64,000 nucleotides of DNA from an uncultured Spartobacteria bacterium (GTDB lineage Bacteria; Verrucomicrobiota; Verrucomicrobiia; Chthoniobacterales; Chthoniobacteraceae). Made by a program: the position numbers and the translations under genes. This document shows, piece after piece, positions 1 to 8,107 of this stretch. The notes below the pieces were generated by a model that saw only the letters and a list, made by a program, of their open reading frames with translations, did not search any database and had not been told where the DNA came from. Position 1 is the first letter of the stretch. Each line of letters opens with the position of its first letter. Where the stretch lies: positions 1 to 64,000 of the forward strand of contig CAIXGS010000076.1 in the NCBI GenBank assembly GCA_903919125.1, read 5' to 3'.

Positions 1-19
1 CATTTGCGGCAGGAAACCC

Positions 20-817
20 TTACTGTTGAGGAGCGCCGTCAGGTTTTGGAGCTGGGGCTGGGCTGGCTGGAGGCGCGTCAGCCTTGGGAGCGTCAGCCTG
101 GGGAGCGTCTGCCGTGGGTGCGTCAGCCTTTGGTGCGTCAGCCTTGGGCGCGTCTGCCTTGGGAGCGTCTGCCTTGGGTGCGTCCGCCTTGGGTGCGTCG
201 GCCTTGGGAGCGTCGGCCTTGGGAGCGTCGGCCTTGGGGGCGTCGGCCTTGGGGGCGTCGGCCTTGGGAGCGTCGGCCTTGGGGGCGTCGGCCTTGGGTG
301 CCTCAGCAGGGGGCACTGCGGGAACTGGCATCTTTTCCGAAGGCGTCAAAGTGGGCACAGCCGGCGTGAGGGAAGGCGTCGGTGGCGCAACTGGCGCGAC
401 TGCTGGTGTACTTGGCGCGGCGCTCGGGGCAGCTCCTTCCACAGGAACCGTTGGGAGAGTGGGGAGCGCGGAGGGCACTGGTTGAGCCGACTCCTGAAGA
501 CGCTGCTCAACCCCGGTTTTTTCCCGCCCTTGCCGTGCGTATAAGGAAGAGAGCACCAATGTGAGCACGAAGAAAATGCCAGTCAGCCAGCGTGTGATAG
601 AAGCTAACACATTGGAGGTTTGAGCACCGAACAATGCGTCTGTTGTTCCTGCGCCAAAAGCGGCGCCGAGGCCTTCATTTTTAGGACGTTGCATTAACAC
701 CAGGCCTACAATCAGGAGGCAGACTAACACATGAACAAAAAGCAGTAGATTGATGAAGATGGAAAGCATTTGAGACCGTGTTAAAAAGACATCCGAGGAA
801 TAGAAGGTCGGGTACAT
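20..817 (-). CDS. secG: Preprotein translocase subunit SecG with long repeat tail
   Basis: Small membrane subunit of the SecYEG channel that exports proteins across the inner membrane. The first ~95 residues carry the SecG core: a hydrophobic helix (IFINLLLFVHVLVCLLIVGL), the conserved LMQRPKNEGLGAAFGAG-type stretch and a second helix around residues 74-92. The remaining ~165 residues are a Pro/Ala-rich tail that holds 15 consecutive pentapeptides, mostly KADAP. Typical SecG proteins are about 70-120 residues, so this one is more than twice the usual size. The ATG at 817 has an AAGAGG just upstream. The ATG at 769 (MLSIF) would give a conventional SecG N-terminus and is an alternative. In known SecG topology both ends face the periplasm, so the tail is inferred to be periplasmic. 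The gene is divergent from the PpiC lipoprotein. Function is certain from the core; the tail's role is unknown. Confidence 0.9.
   Translation of the reverse strand: MYPTFYSSDVFLTRSQMLSIFINLLLFVHVLVCLLIVGLVLMQRPKNEGLGAAFGAGTTDALFGAQTSNVLASITRWLTGIFFVLTLVLSSLYARQGREKTGVEQRLQESAQPVPSALPTLPTVPVEGAAPSAAPSTPAVAPVAPPTPSLTPAVPTLTPSEKMPVPAVPPAEAPKADAPKADAPKADAPKADAPKADAPKADAPKADAPKADAPKADAPKADAPKADAPKADAPTADAPQADAPKADAPPASPAPAPKPDGAPQQ
71..295 (-). repeat. 15-bp tandem repeat, 15 units, coding KADAP in secG
   Basis: Fifteen consecutive 15-bp units in frame with secG. Read on the minus strand they encode twelve KADAP, one TADAP, one QADAP and a last KADAP. Units differ mainly at third codon positions and at the two substituted lysine codons. 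Copy-number change in multiples of 15 bp would keep the frame. Confidence 0.95.
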
Positions 818-1039
818 TGGCCTCTTTTTTAAAATGGCGCAAGCGTTGAAGGTCAGTAAGTCTCACGAAAACTTCCGGCCTTCACTGCTCACGTGGCTGG
901 GAAATTCCCCGAGACCCGAAGGAGTGAGAGACTTTGATTTGATCCTAAAAATCTCTGGCTTAATAATTAACAACTATAAAACCCAATCCGCTTCAGCGCT
1001 GGTATACTTTTGAAAGTCGTGTTAGGTTCCCCGACCTTC
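818..1039. promoter_or_regulatory. Divergent intergenic region secG / PpiC lipoprotein
   Basis: About 220 bp between two divergent genes, so promoters for both must lie here. It is AT-rich at 940-980. A TATACT at 1003-1008 is a reasonable -10 for the plus-strand gene and would put transcription start just before the ATG at 1040, but no good -35 is seen at the right spacing. No riboswitch or operator pattern recognised. Confidence 0.3.
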
Positions 1040-2254
1040 ATGAAATCGAACCGTTCCAAGTCCGCCGCTTTTGGAGCAGCACTACTGGCTGCCCCTGCAC
1101 TTCTTTGCCTTTCCGCTTGCAAACCTGAGGCACCTCAGACGCCAGCCGCTCCCGCTCCTTCGGCTCCCGCAACCGCGCCCGCAACTCCTCCCCCTTCGGC
1201 TCCAGCAGCAGCACCTGCCGCTCCGGTTCCCGCCGCACCAGCAGAAGCGGCCCCTGCACCCGCTCCTGCCCCCAGCGCAGCAAACGCCCCAGCCTCTCCA
1301 GCCAACGCGAGTGTCGATGAACTGGCTAAACTTTTGAATCCCACCAAGGCCCCAGCCATACCGCTTCCTGACGTCGTTGCCACTGTTGAAGGACAGGACA
1401 TCAAGAAGGAAGAGCTTGAGGCGGCCCTCACCGCCGCGCTCGCGCGTCAGGGAATCCCAGCAGATCAACTGCCTGGTGACCAAAAAGCGCAAGGTTATCG
1501 GATGTTGCTCAACGATTTAATCACCGAAAAACTGGTGACTAAGAGGTCCGCACAAATCGAGGTGAAAGATGAAGATATCGCAGCGCAATTTGAACAGTTC
1601 CGCACGCGCTTCGGAACGGCCGAAGCCTTTGAAGAACAGATGAAGCAGTCTGGGCAATCCGTAGAGAAGATCAAAACGGACATCCGCGCCTACCTCAAAC
1701 AGCAGAATTGGGTTCAAGATCAGGTCAAAGACGCGCCAAAAGCCACAGACGCGGACGCCGAGGAGTATTTCACAAAGAACCCCAACGACTTCAAGAAACC
1801 AGAGCAAGTTCGCGCAAGCCACATTCTGGTTGCAGTCCCCGCAGACGCGACAGAGGAACAGGTCGGGGAAAAGAAAAAGCAGGCAGATGCGATTGCGGGA
1901 CGCGTCAAGGGAGGGGAAGCTTTCGACAAGTTGGCAGCTGAATTGTCCGAAGATCCCAGCGCCAAACAAAACTCTGGCGACCTTAACTTCTTCACTCGCG
2001 AACAAATGGTGCCAGAGTTTGCAAACGCCGCATTTGGAATGCAAAAGGGCGAAATTAGCGCCCCAGTGAAAAGCCAGTTTGGCTTTCACATCATCCAACT
2101 CACTGACCGCAAGGATGCGGAGACGATGGTGCTAGAATCGGTGAAGCCACGACTTCTCGCCTTCTTGAACCAACGGATGAGGGACACCCAGATCCAGAAA
2201 GTTCTCACAGAGCTTCGCGAGAAGGCTGAGGTGAAGATTCTGCTCCCGCAATAA
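1040..2254 (+). CDS. Lipoprotein PpiC/SurA-type peptidyl-prolyl isomerase
   Basis: Periplasmic folding factor predicted to isomerise prolyl bonds of exported proteins. The N-terminus MKSNRSKS followed by a hydrophobic stretch ends in a lipobox (LCLSAC), so it is likely lipid-anchored. A Pro/Ala-rich linker of about 75 residues follows, then a helical SurA-N-like segment (about residues 115-245) and one parvulin rotamase domain (about 255-355) with the ASHILVAVP start, the SGDLNFF turn and the FGFHIIQLTDR end that define the PpiC family. The frame is open from a TTG at 1010, but the ATG at 1040 puts the signal peptide at the N-terminus and is preferred. A terminator follows at 2282-2314. Family is clear; the precise client proteins are unknown. 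Confidence 0.88.
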   Translation: MKSNRSKSAAFGAALLAAPALLCLSACKPEAPQTPAAPAPSAPATAPATPPPSAPAAAPAAPVPAAPAEAAPAPAPAPSAANAPASPANASVDELAKLLNPTKAPAIPLPDVVATVEGQDIKKEELEAALTAALARQGIPADQLPGDQKAQGYRMLLNDLITEKLVTKRSAQIEVKDEDIAAQFEQFRTRFGTAEAFEEQMKQSGQSVEKIKTDIRAYLKQQNWVQDQVKDAPKATDADAEEYFTKNPNDFKKPEQVRASHILVAVPADATEEQVGEKKKQADAIAGRVKGGEAFDKLAAELSEDPSAKQNSGDLNFFTREQMVPEFANAAFGMQKGEISAPVKSQFGFHIIQLTDRKDAETMVLESVKPRLLAFLNQRMRDTQIQKVLTELREKAEVKILLPQ

Positions 2255-2281
2255 GTCTGGGGATATACATCCTTGAATTTG

Positions 2282-2314
2282 AAAAGGGGCGGCGCCGAGT
2301 GGCTCGCCCCTTTT
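2282..2314. terminator. Intrinsic terminator after the PpiC lipoprotein gene
   Basis: Perfect 10-bp inverted repeat (AAAAGGGGCG at 2282-2291 with CGCCCCTTTT at 2305-2314), 13-nt loop, followed by more T. Lies 28 bp after the stop codon. The A-rich start and T-rich end make it usable in both directions, though no minus-strand gene is just upstream. Confidence 0.75.
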
Positions 2315-2425
2315 TCGTGCACAAAACTTGTACGAAGGAAAATTGTTCCTTGATCGCAACTTGCGCGAGAGGTGTTACTTTGGTACTAAATACGGAGGAA
2401 TATTGCAGCGCTTTCTGAACAACCT

Positions 2426-2836
2426 ATGAAAAATGCACGCGGCCGGCTGCCTCTCCTTATTTTGGGTAGTCTTGTATTAACAACATTCCCCGCCTGCTCC
2501 GTTTTTTTGGCGGCAAATCAACCAGACAAGAAAAACTTGTCCGTGTTGGTGGCGGGAACGCCACGGGCTCGGATCTTGGCAGAATTTGGCCAACCGATCT
2601 CCAGTCGCTTGGTAGATAACAGAAGAGTTGACCTTTTTTCCATCACCCAAGGCTACAGCAAAGAGGCCAAAGCTGGCCGGGCTTTCGCGCATGGTGTCGG
2701 AGACATCGCCACTGTGGGAATGTGGGAGTTGGCGGGAACGCCCACGGAAGTCGTTTTCAGCGGGAAAAAGCTCTCCTACGAGGTGACCTACGATTACTTC
2801 GATCGCGTCGCGCGCGTCGTAAAGCTCAGCGAGTGA
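2426..2836 (+). CDS. Small lipoprotein, SmpA-like C-terminal region (hypothetical)
   Basis: A 136-residue predicted lipoprotein: basic start, hydrophobic segment and lipobox TTFPAC, then a globular part. The stretch VLVAGTPRARILAEFGQPIS resembles the helix-turn that opens small BamE/SmpA-like outer-membrane lipoprotein folds, in which a short G-x-P motif ends a helix, but the match is loose. A Gly/Ala-rich hydrophobic patch follows (residues ~88-105). No enzyme motif is visible. The last 11 bp overlap the convergent STT3-like gene. No Shine-Dalgarno sequence near the ATG; a GGAGG about 30 bp upstream is too far. It is likely an envelope protein of unknown function. Confidence 0.75.
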   Translation: MKNARGRLPLLILGSLVLTTFPACSVFLAANQPDKKNLSVLVAGTPRARILAEFGQPISSRLVDNRRVDLFSITQGYSKEAKAGRAFAHGVGDIATVGMWELAGTPTEVVFSGKKLSYEVTYDYFDRVARVVKLSE

Positions 2837-4508
2837 GTGGCGTGGGACGCAACAGCCTGAAAAGCACTACGTTTGATTCCCCTTCCAACCCCCATAGCGG
2901 ACCGGGATCAGGCTGCCAGAGACGCTCCGCCAAAGGCTTGCTGGTTGGCATACGCCCCAAAAGCGCAGACGCATTTTCAACGATGCGAAGACTATCGCTT
3001 GCAACGACAATCCGTACCGAACGCGCGTCCAAAATTTCACGCGCCTCTACGGAGTTGGTGCTCAGGAAAAACCTCGCACTATCCATGATGCCAGAGATCC
3101 CCTCGTGGCTACTGCCAGCTACTCCGGGTTGTTTGGACCAGTAGGCGAGTGCAGGTGAGAGCCACCAGGCAGCGATAAAGGGCTCCACTGCATCGGAGCG
3201 CATGCGCTCTGCACAGTAACGGGCGCCAATCCACTCAGAACGGTCGACATGACGACGTTGCGCAACGGTTGGGGACACAAAAATGGTTTGTTCCCAAGCG
3301 CGCTCAAGCGGCAAAAGGGAAAGCACAAAAGTTGCGAACTGAGGCCAATATGCCGACCCCAGCGCTAAAATCCAAGGCAGGCTACCCACAAATGCCAAAA
3401 CACAATACGGGCTCCAGCGGATCTGCCAGACCGTCAGAGTCCCCAGCAGCGCCAACAACGCCAACCACCAAAACGCGAGGCGCTCTCCTCGCATCCCACT
3501 CACGACCAAAGCCGGCAGCGTCAACCACAACAGAAGCCCGGTTCCTGAGCACAAGTCGCTCAAGTGTTGCAGATGCTGCAATTCCCCAACCGTCCCGCCC
3601 CACCGCCCCAGCGCCTCTTTCCACACCGCGCCAGGCAACACAACGGAAATTCCATCGACCCAATGCCCCATACCCGCCAAGAGCAATACGGCTACAAGCC
3701 AGTGTAAGCGTTCGATTTTTGCACTGCGCCACGAGCCCAAACCCAGAAGCAGGCAGACTCCTCCCAAAATAAGCGGCTCATAAAGCGATACCCACAGCGC
3801 CGCACCCCACGCCAAACCACCTGCCCACGCCCACCCAATGGTGCGGTGCGTACTTTGCAAACGCTGTTCCGCTCCCAGCGCCACCCCGAGCAACAGCAGC
3901 AGCAACGACTGGTGGTCCGGCCGCCCAAAAACTGTCGCGTGCACTAGCGGAGGACTCACCGCTACCAGAAAGGGCACCGCCCACCACAGCGCCGCCCGCT
4001 CTCCGCCTTTCATGCGCAACCCGAACGCCCAAAAGCCCGCGCCCAACGTGAGCAGCACCCCAAACAACGGCGAAATCAACGCCCCGGCCAAGTCCAACGT
4101 CTCCGCTCCCAAACCCGCCAATCGCCCCCGCGTCGGCCACACCCAGTGCAACACACGCTCCAAACCGAAAATCGCGTAATCCAAAGGCGCTGTGGCGTGC
4201 GAAAAAACTCCCTCAGGCCAGTTCTCAAACCCCTGCCAGCGCACCACCGTTCCCGGGGCAGACGCAACCAACTGCACACGGCTCATTCGCGAATAACAAT
4301 CAGCATCCACGAAGTAAAATTTACCCCCGATCAAAACGTCGGTAAGATTATGAAACCGCACCACCAGAGCCAGTAAGGCCAGCAATAAAAGCAGAGCCAA
4401 GGAAGCAGGCCGCATCTTGGCTCCAAGTTCAAGTCGCACCGTCACCGACTCGTCACTCTGAAGAGCATCATCCACACCATCTGCAACCTTCGTGCCACCA
4501 GCACTCAC
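2826..4508 (-). CDS. STT3-like oligosaccharyltransferase / GT-C membrane glycosyltransferase
   Basis: A 560-residue polytopic membrane protein with about 11-13 hydrophobic segments and a soluble C-terminal third. Three features point to the STT3/PglB/AglB family, which moves lipid-linked glycans onto protein: an acidic first loop (FVDADCYSRM), a second acidic-His loop (GRPDHQ), and a C-terminal motif AAWWLSPALAYWSKQPGVAG, arranged like the WWDYG-containing region, followed by a segment like FFLST. The canonical Asp of WWDYG is replaced (WWLSP), so acceptor recognition may differ. The gene begins with GTG overlapping the TGA stop of the STAS gene by 4 bp, which suggests translational coupling. 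It overlaps the convergent lipoprotein by 11 bp. An exopolysaccharide or lipid transferase of the GT-C class is the main alternative. Confidence 0.65.
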   Translation of the reverse strand: MSAGGTKVADGVDDALQSDESVTVRLELGAKMRPASLALLLLLALLALVVRFHNLTDVLIGGKFYFVDADCYSRMSRVQLVASAPGTVVRWQGFENWPEGVFSHATAPLDYAIFGLERVLHWVWPTRGRLAGLGAETLDLAGALISPLFGVLLTLGAGFWAFGLRMKGGERAALWWAVPFLVAVSPPLVHATVFGRPDHQSLLLLLLGVALGAEQRLQSTHRTIGWAWAGGLAWGAALWVSLYEPLILGGVCLLLGLGSWRSAKIERLHWLVAVLLLAGMGHWVDGISVVLPGAVWKEALGRWGGTVGELQHLQHLSDLCSGTGLLLWLTLPALVVSGMRGERLAFWWLALLALLGTLTVWQIRWSPYCVLAFVGSLPWILALGSAYWPQFATFVLSLLPLERAWEQTIFVSPTVAQRRHVDRSEWIGARYCAERMRSDAVEPFIAAWWLSPALAYWSKQPGVAGSSHEGISGIMDSARFFLSTNSVEAREILDARSVRIVVASDSLRIVENASALLGRMPTSKPLAERLWQPDPGPLWGLEGESNVVLFRLLRPTPLTR

Positions 4509-5014
4509 TGCCGGGCGGCGATGTCGCTTCTGAGGAATTCAAGAACGTCCTTAAACTTGGCCTCATTTTCGGGATTCGCAGTCACCACCGCCTCGTGGGC
4601 CTCGAGCATCGTCTGAGCCTGATCCAGTTTATCCGAGACAGCCGCCGGTAAGAAGGAAGACGGAAGTAAAGAGTCGGTGCCACTAAAATCTGTACATTCA
4701 ACGCGCAGCAACTGGTCGAGCCCTAGATTACAAAGCAATCCCTGATTGCGCTCGTTTAAATTGACGATGTGAATGCTCCCCATTTCGCCGCAGCCTTTGA
4801 GCTTGAGCGCGATCCCCGCCAGAGTGCCCATGAAAGTGGAGTCCATGAGAGGACACGCACCCAAATCCACCACAAATTCCCTATGCCCCCGAGCCAGCAT
4901 CTCCTTCGCAAAATCCTTTAGCGAGGCGCTGTTCTGGAAACTCCCCTTCCCTTCCACGCGAATGCGAACCAGCCCGTTGGCGACACCGACTTGAATGGAG
5001 GACTGAGTGCTCAC
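4505..5014 (-). CDS. STAS-domain protein (anti-sigma-factor-antagonist-like)
   Basis: A 169-residue soluble protein. Residues ~1-108 form a STAS domain of the SpoIIAA type, with the beta-strand VNGLVRIRVEGKGSFQN-like start (seen as NGLVRIRVEGKG), the strand FVVDLGAC and the switch-loop motif PLMDSTFMGTLAG. In the family the Ser or Thr after that Asp is phosphorylated by an anti-sigma kinase; here it would be the S or T of DST. A 60-residue tail of helical character follows (EAHEAVVTANPENEAKFKDV). Start is GTG at 5014. It sits between an exported protein (20-bp gap) and the STT3-like gene (4-bp overlap). No kinase or phosphatase partner is encoded nearby. It could regulate sigma factor activity or the membrane partner; the context cannot decide. 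Confidence 0.85.
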   Translation of the reverse strand: MSTQSSIQVGVANGLVRIRVEGKGSFQNSASLKDFAKEMLARGHREFVVDLGACPLMDSTFMGTLAGIALKLKGCGEMGSIHIVNLNERNQGLLCNLGLDQLLRVECTDFSGTDSLLPSSFLPAAVSDKLDQAQTMLEAHEAVVTANPENEAKFKDVLEFLRSDIAARQ

Positions 5015-5034
5015 AGAAAATGGGGTGCCGGAGT

Positions 5035-5601
5035 TTACCAGAGAAAACTTTGCTGCAAACCAACTACCCGGTCTTGCTCAATGAGTAGCACTCGCCATGC
5101 CGTCACCGGACCGTCTTGATGATAATCGTCCCCCTGAACCGTAAATTCCGTGCGCAAACTGCCTGAGGCCTTCGGGTATTTCACCTCGAGAGTCTGCACC
5201 TTGGATCCCAGTTTTTGCTGGCGATACTCGAATCGCACCGCCAACGGACCCGCGTGCGACGGGTCTACTTTCCAATGAATCGTGTATGAATGCCCGTCCC
5301 GCTGACGCCTTTCAAATTCATTAATGGCCCCAAAATAGCGCCTATCCTCCTCAGCACGCAACCAAGGCGAACTCGCTTTTCCATTCAGAGCCGGATCGAG
5401 GAGGACAGAAAAGACCTTTTCCACCTTGTAAGAATCATCCAGCGCAAGCGGCAAAACACTGCCGGAAGGCACCGCTTCCATGCGCGCCTTTTCACCAAAC
5501 ACCGCCACAGGAGTGAACGGGGAAAAAAGAGAAATCGGGGATGGAACGACTGCGGCCGCAGCTAAACAAATCGCGGCCCATGGCAACGAGGGGCGTCTCA
5601 T
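5035..5601 (-). CDS. Exported hypothetical protein
   Basis: 188 residues from the ATG at 5601 (MRRPSLPWAAICLAAAAVV), which gives a normal signal peptide; an in-frame TTG at 5625 lies upstream. The mature part is mainly beta-like with a repeated pattern of charged and aromatic residues and no cysteine pair or catalytic motif I recognise. Segments such as WKVDPSHAGPLAVRFEYRQQ and VQGDDYHQDGPVTAWRVLL look like an immunoglobulin-like or lipocalin-like sandwich. It is the first gene of a likely operon with the STAS and STT3-like genes. Function unknown; the context suggests the cell surface or periplasm. Confidence 0.7.
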   Translation of the reverse strand: MRRPSLPWAAICLAAAAVVPSPISLFSPFTPVAVFGEKARMEAVPSGSVLPLALDDSYKVEKVFSVLLDPALNGKASSPWLRAEEDRRYFGAINEFERRQRDGHSYTIHWKVDPSHAGPLAVRFEYRQQKLGSKVQTLEVKYPKASGSLRTEFTVQGDDYHQDGPVTAWRVLLIEQDRVVGLQQSFLW

Positions 5602-5683
5602 TGGTTTTATCTTAATGCGCCCCAATCAGAGTGTCAACGCCCCTCGCCCAATCGAAGGGCAACGCGGTCTGAATTGTCAGCCT

Positions 5684-7012
5684 TTATCCCGCCTGAACAA
5701 GAGACTTAAAGAGAAGTCCAATGAAGCCCGCCCCACAGATCACCGGAATGACTTCCCACTTCCAGCGCACCAGCCCAATGCAGGCAACCACGCTCATGCT
5801 TAAGGCGAACCAATCCACCGTCGTGGATGTCGGGAATAAAACCTGCAGACCAAACCAGATGCTCAGGTTCAACACGACCCCAACCACCGACGCTGTCACC
5901 GCCGATAGCGCTGCATTCAGCTTTTCATTCCCGCGCAGGCGCTCGATGTAGGGTGCTCCCAGGAAAATCCACAGGAAACAAGGGATAAAGGTCGTCCAAG
6001 TGGAGATAAACGCCCCAAGGGTTGCACTCAAAAGCGGCGACAAGGAACCGGGCTGATTCCAGCCGCCAAGATACCCCACAAACTGCAAAACGATAATCAA
6101 CGGGCCCGGAGTCGTCTCCGCCAACCCCATGCCATCAAGCATTTGCGCCCCGTTCAGCCACCCAAACGTCTGAACGGCTTGCTGGGACACATACGGCAAA
6201 ACCGCGTAAGCGCCGCCAAAGGTCACCATCGCAGCCTTACTAAAAAAGACCGCCTCGCGAACCACCGTGTGATCCGCGCCCAACCACAGCGCCAGAAGTA
6301 GCACAGGACCCCACCACACACTGAGCCACACGAGGCACACCCGAAAAGCCCGCCTCCAAGACGGAAGCGTTTGGAGGGGACTCGCCTCGTTATCGTCAAT
6401 CACCGCTTCCTCAGAAAGTGCAGGCTTCCTGATACTTAAGAACATCTCACGATTGAGCCCACCCCCAACCAAACCGATAAGAGCAGCCGCACAAATCACG
6501 TAGGGAAACGGGGTGTGGAAGAAAAAAAGTGCCAGAAAAGCCAACAGAGCCAGCACCCACATCACCCTATTTTTCAGCGCTTTTTTCCCAATCCGAACCA
6601 CCGCAGCCATCACGATGGCGAGAACGGCGGGTTTGAGACCGTAAAAAATTGCCGCTATCCAAGGGAGCGTCCCATAAGTGACATAAACCCAGCTCAACCC
6701 CCAGAGCAGGAACATGGACGGCAGCACAAAAAGCGCCCCAGCCGCGATGCCTCCCCGAGTTCCGTGCAACAACCAACCCACATACGTCGCTAACTGCTGG
6801 GCTTCCGGCCCCGGCAAAAGCATGCAGTAGTTTAGCGCATGAAGGAACCGCGCCTCGCTGATCCACCGCTTCCGGTCCACAAGCTCGCTCTGCATGATCG
6901 CGATTTGCCCAGTGGGCCCCCCAAAGCTGATAAACCCAAGCTTGAGCCAAAACCGGAGCGCTTCAGCAAAAGTGGGCTTTGAGGGTGTAGCCTGAGGTAC
7001 GCTGGCTTTCAT
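5684..7012 (-). CDS. chrA: Chromate transporter family protein, two CHR domains
   Basis: A 442-residue inner-membrane protein with two tandem CHR domains. The family signature is seen in both halves: GFISFGGPTGQIAIMQ and LPGPEAQQLATYVGW in the first, and FGGAYAVLPYV with ETTPGPLIIVLQFVGYLGG in the second. Full-length ChrA proteins have about 400 residues, so the protein is complete. ChrA exports chromate from the cytoplasm by proton motive force in studied bacteria; many environmental homologs have unproven substrates. No chrB or regulator lies next to it. The 82-bp gap to the exported protein gene on the same strand allows but does not prove co-transcription. Start is ATG at 7012. Confidence 0.92.
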   Translation of the reverse strand: MKASVPQATPSKPTFAEALRFWLKLGFISFGGPTGQIAIMQSELVDRKRWISEARFLHALNYCMLLPGPEAQQLATYVGWLLHGTRGGIAAGALFVLPSMFLLWGLSWVYVTYGTLPWIAAIFYGLKPAVLAIVMAAVVRIGKKALKNRVMWVLALLAFLALFFFHTPFPYVICAAALIGLVGGGLNREMFLSIRKPALSEEAVIDDNEASPLQTLPSWRRAFRVCLVWLSVWWGPVLLLALWLGADHTVVREAVFFSKAAMVTFGGAYAVLPYVSQQAVQTFGWLNGAQMLDGMGLAETTPGPLIIVLQFVGYLGGWNQPGSLSPLLSATLGAFISTWTTFIPCFLWIFLGAPYIERLRGNEKLNAALSAVTASVVGVVLNLSIWFGLQVLFPTSTTVDWFALSMSVVACIGLVRWKWEVIPVICGAGFIGLLFKSLVQAG

Positions 7013-7248
7013 TTTTCAGAATTGCTTGAGAAAGGACCGCCCCGTTTTAAAAAACGAGATAATAGTCGCGCCATTTTTTCCGCTCCCAACAGACGAACAC
7101 CGGCGCTCTTCTCCACGCCTGAGCATAACGCTTCCACCAACCGCGTCGGCGCACCGAAACGCGTTCCCGCCAAACTGCGCGGGAAGCAATTCTCCAAGCT
7201 GGAGTTCTGTTTGTGCTATCACTAAAAATTGCGCCCTCATTCACCCAA

Positions 7249-8010
7249 ATGTCCAAAATCGCCGTCATCATTCCCGCACGCTGGGCATCCACGCGCTTTC
7301 CAGGAAAACCCCTCCACCTCCTCGCAGGTAAACCCCTCGTGCAACACGTCTGGGAACGAGCCCGCCTCGCACGCGGGATCGCTTCGGTGATCATCGCCAC
7401 CGACGACATGCGTATCGCGGAGGCAGCGTTCCTGTTCGGCGCCGAAGTCGCCCTGACCTCGCCGCGCTGCGTCTCAGGCACGGACCGTTGTGCGGAAGTC
7501 GCCAGACGCCTTACCAAGGACGGCATCACGCACCTCGTTAATGTTCAGGGCGATGAACCGCTCATCTCGCCTCTTCTGATCACTCAACTAGCACGCGCTC
7601 TGGCTAAAGACCCGACGCTGCAAATGGTCACCGCGGCCACGCCATTCTTGCCCGACGAAAACCCCGCCAACCCCAACGCCGTCAAAGTCGTCCTCTCCCG
7701 AGCCTCAAACGCGCTTTACTTTTCCCGCAGCCTCATCCCCTTCCCTCGTGATGGAGGGGCCTTCCCATACCTGCGCCATCTGGGGATCTACGGATATTCG
7801 GTGCCGTTTTTGGAGAAGTTTGTGAGATGGAAAACGGGGGTGCTGGAAGCAGCGGAATCCTTGGAGCAGTTGCGCGCTCTCGAACATGGCGTAACAATCA
7901 AGGTACTTCACACCGAGCACACTTCCATTGGAGTGGACACCCCCGAGGACGCCTTGGCGGCAGAGACTCTGATTGTAGGCGCTTCTCGCTTGCAGAGCCC
8001 CCCCAAGTAG
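7249..8010 (+). CDS. kdsB: 3-deoxy-manno-octulosonate cytidylyltransferase
   Basis: Activates Kdo with CTP to CMP-Kdo, needed for lipopolysaccharide inner core. The 253-residue protein starts with AVIIPARWASTRFPGKPL, the nucleotide-binding loop of the family, and continues with GTDRCAEVA, VNVQGDEPLI, FSRSLIPFPR and HLGIYGYSVPFL, all diagnostic of KdsB. Start chosen at ATG 7249 because an upstream GTG (7213) adds 12 residues not found before the conserved N-terminus. It is followed by pyrG, a common order in Gram-negative bacteria because both use or make CTP. No Shine-Dalgarno sequence is visible. Confidence 0.95.
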   Translation: MSKIAVIIPARWASTRFPGKPLHLLAGKPLVQHVWERARLARGIASVIIATDDMRIAEAAFLFGAEVALTSPRCVSGTDRCAEVARRLTKDGITHLVNVQGDEPLISPLLITQLARALAKDPTLQMVTAATPFLPDENPANPNAVKVVLSRASNALYFSRSLIPFPRDGGAFPYLRHLGIYGYSVPFLEKFVRWKTGVLEAAESLEQLRALEHGVTIKVLHTEHTSIGVDTPEDALAAETLIVGASRLQSPPK

Positions 8011-8107
8011 CAGTTCTTATAGGAAGATCTTACGGCGCCACCCCCTCGCCTCCCACTTTGACCCGAGTCTCTTGCCCATGTCGCCCAAGCCAAAAACAAA
8101 CCACCCC

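Noticed and set aside
71-295. Tandem repeats looked CRISPR-like at first
   Set aside because: Units are contiguous 15-mers without spacers and are in frame in secG.
4-544. Plus-strand open frames across the secG tail
   Set aside because: They are mirror images of the KADAP repeats and give low-complexity Arg/Trp/Gly text. SecG on the minus strand is the real gene.
7161-7187. Inverted repeat GCGTTCCCGC ... GCGGGAAGC upstream of kdsB
   Set aside because: Stem is short, sits in a gap between divergent genes and has no T-tract; may be chance.
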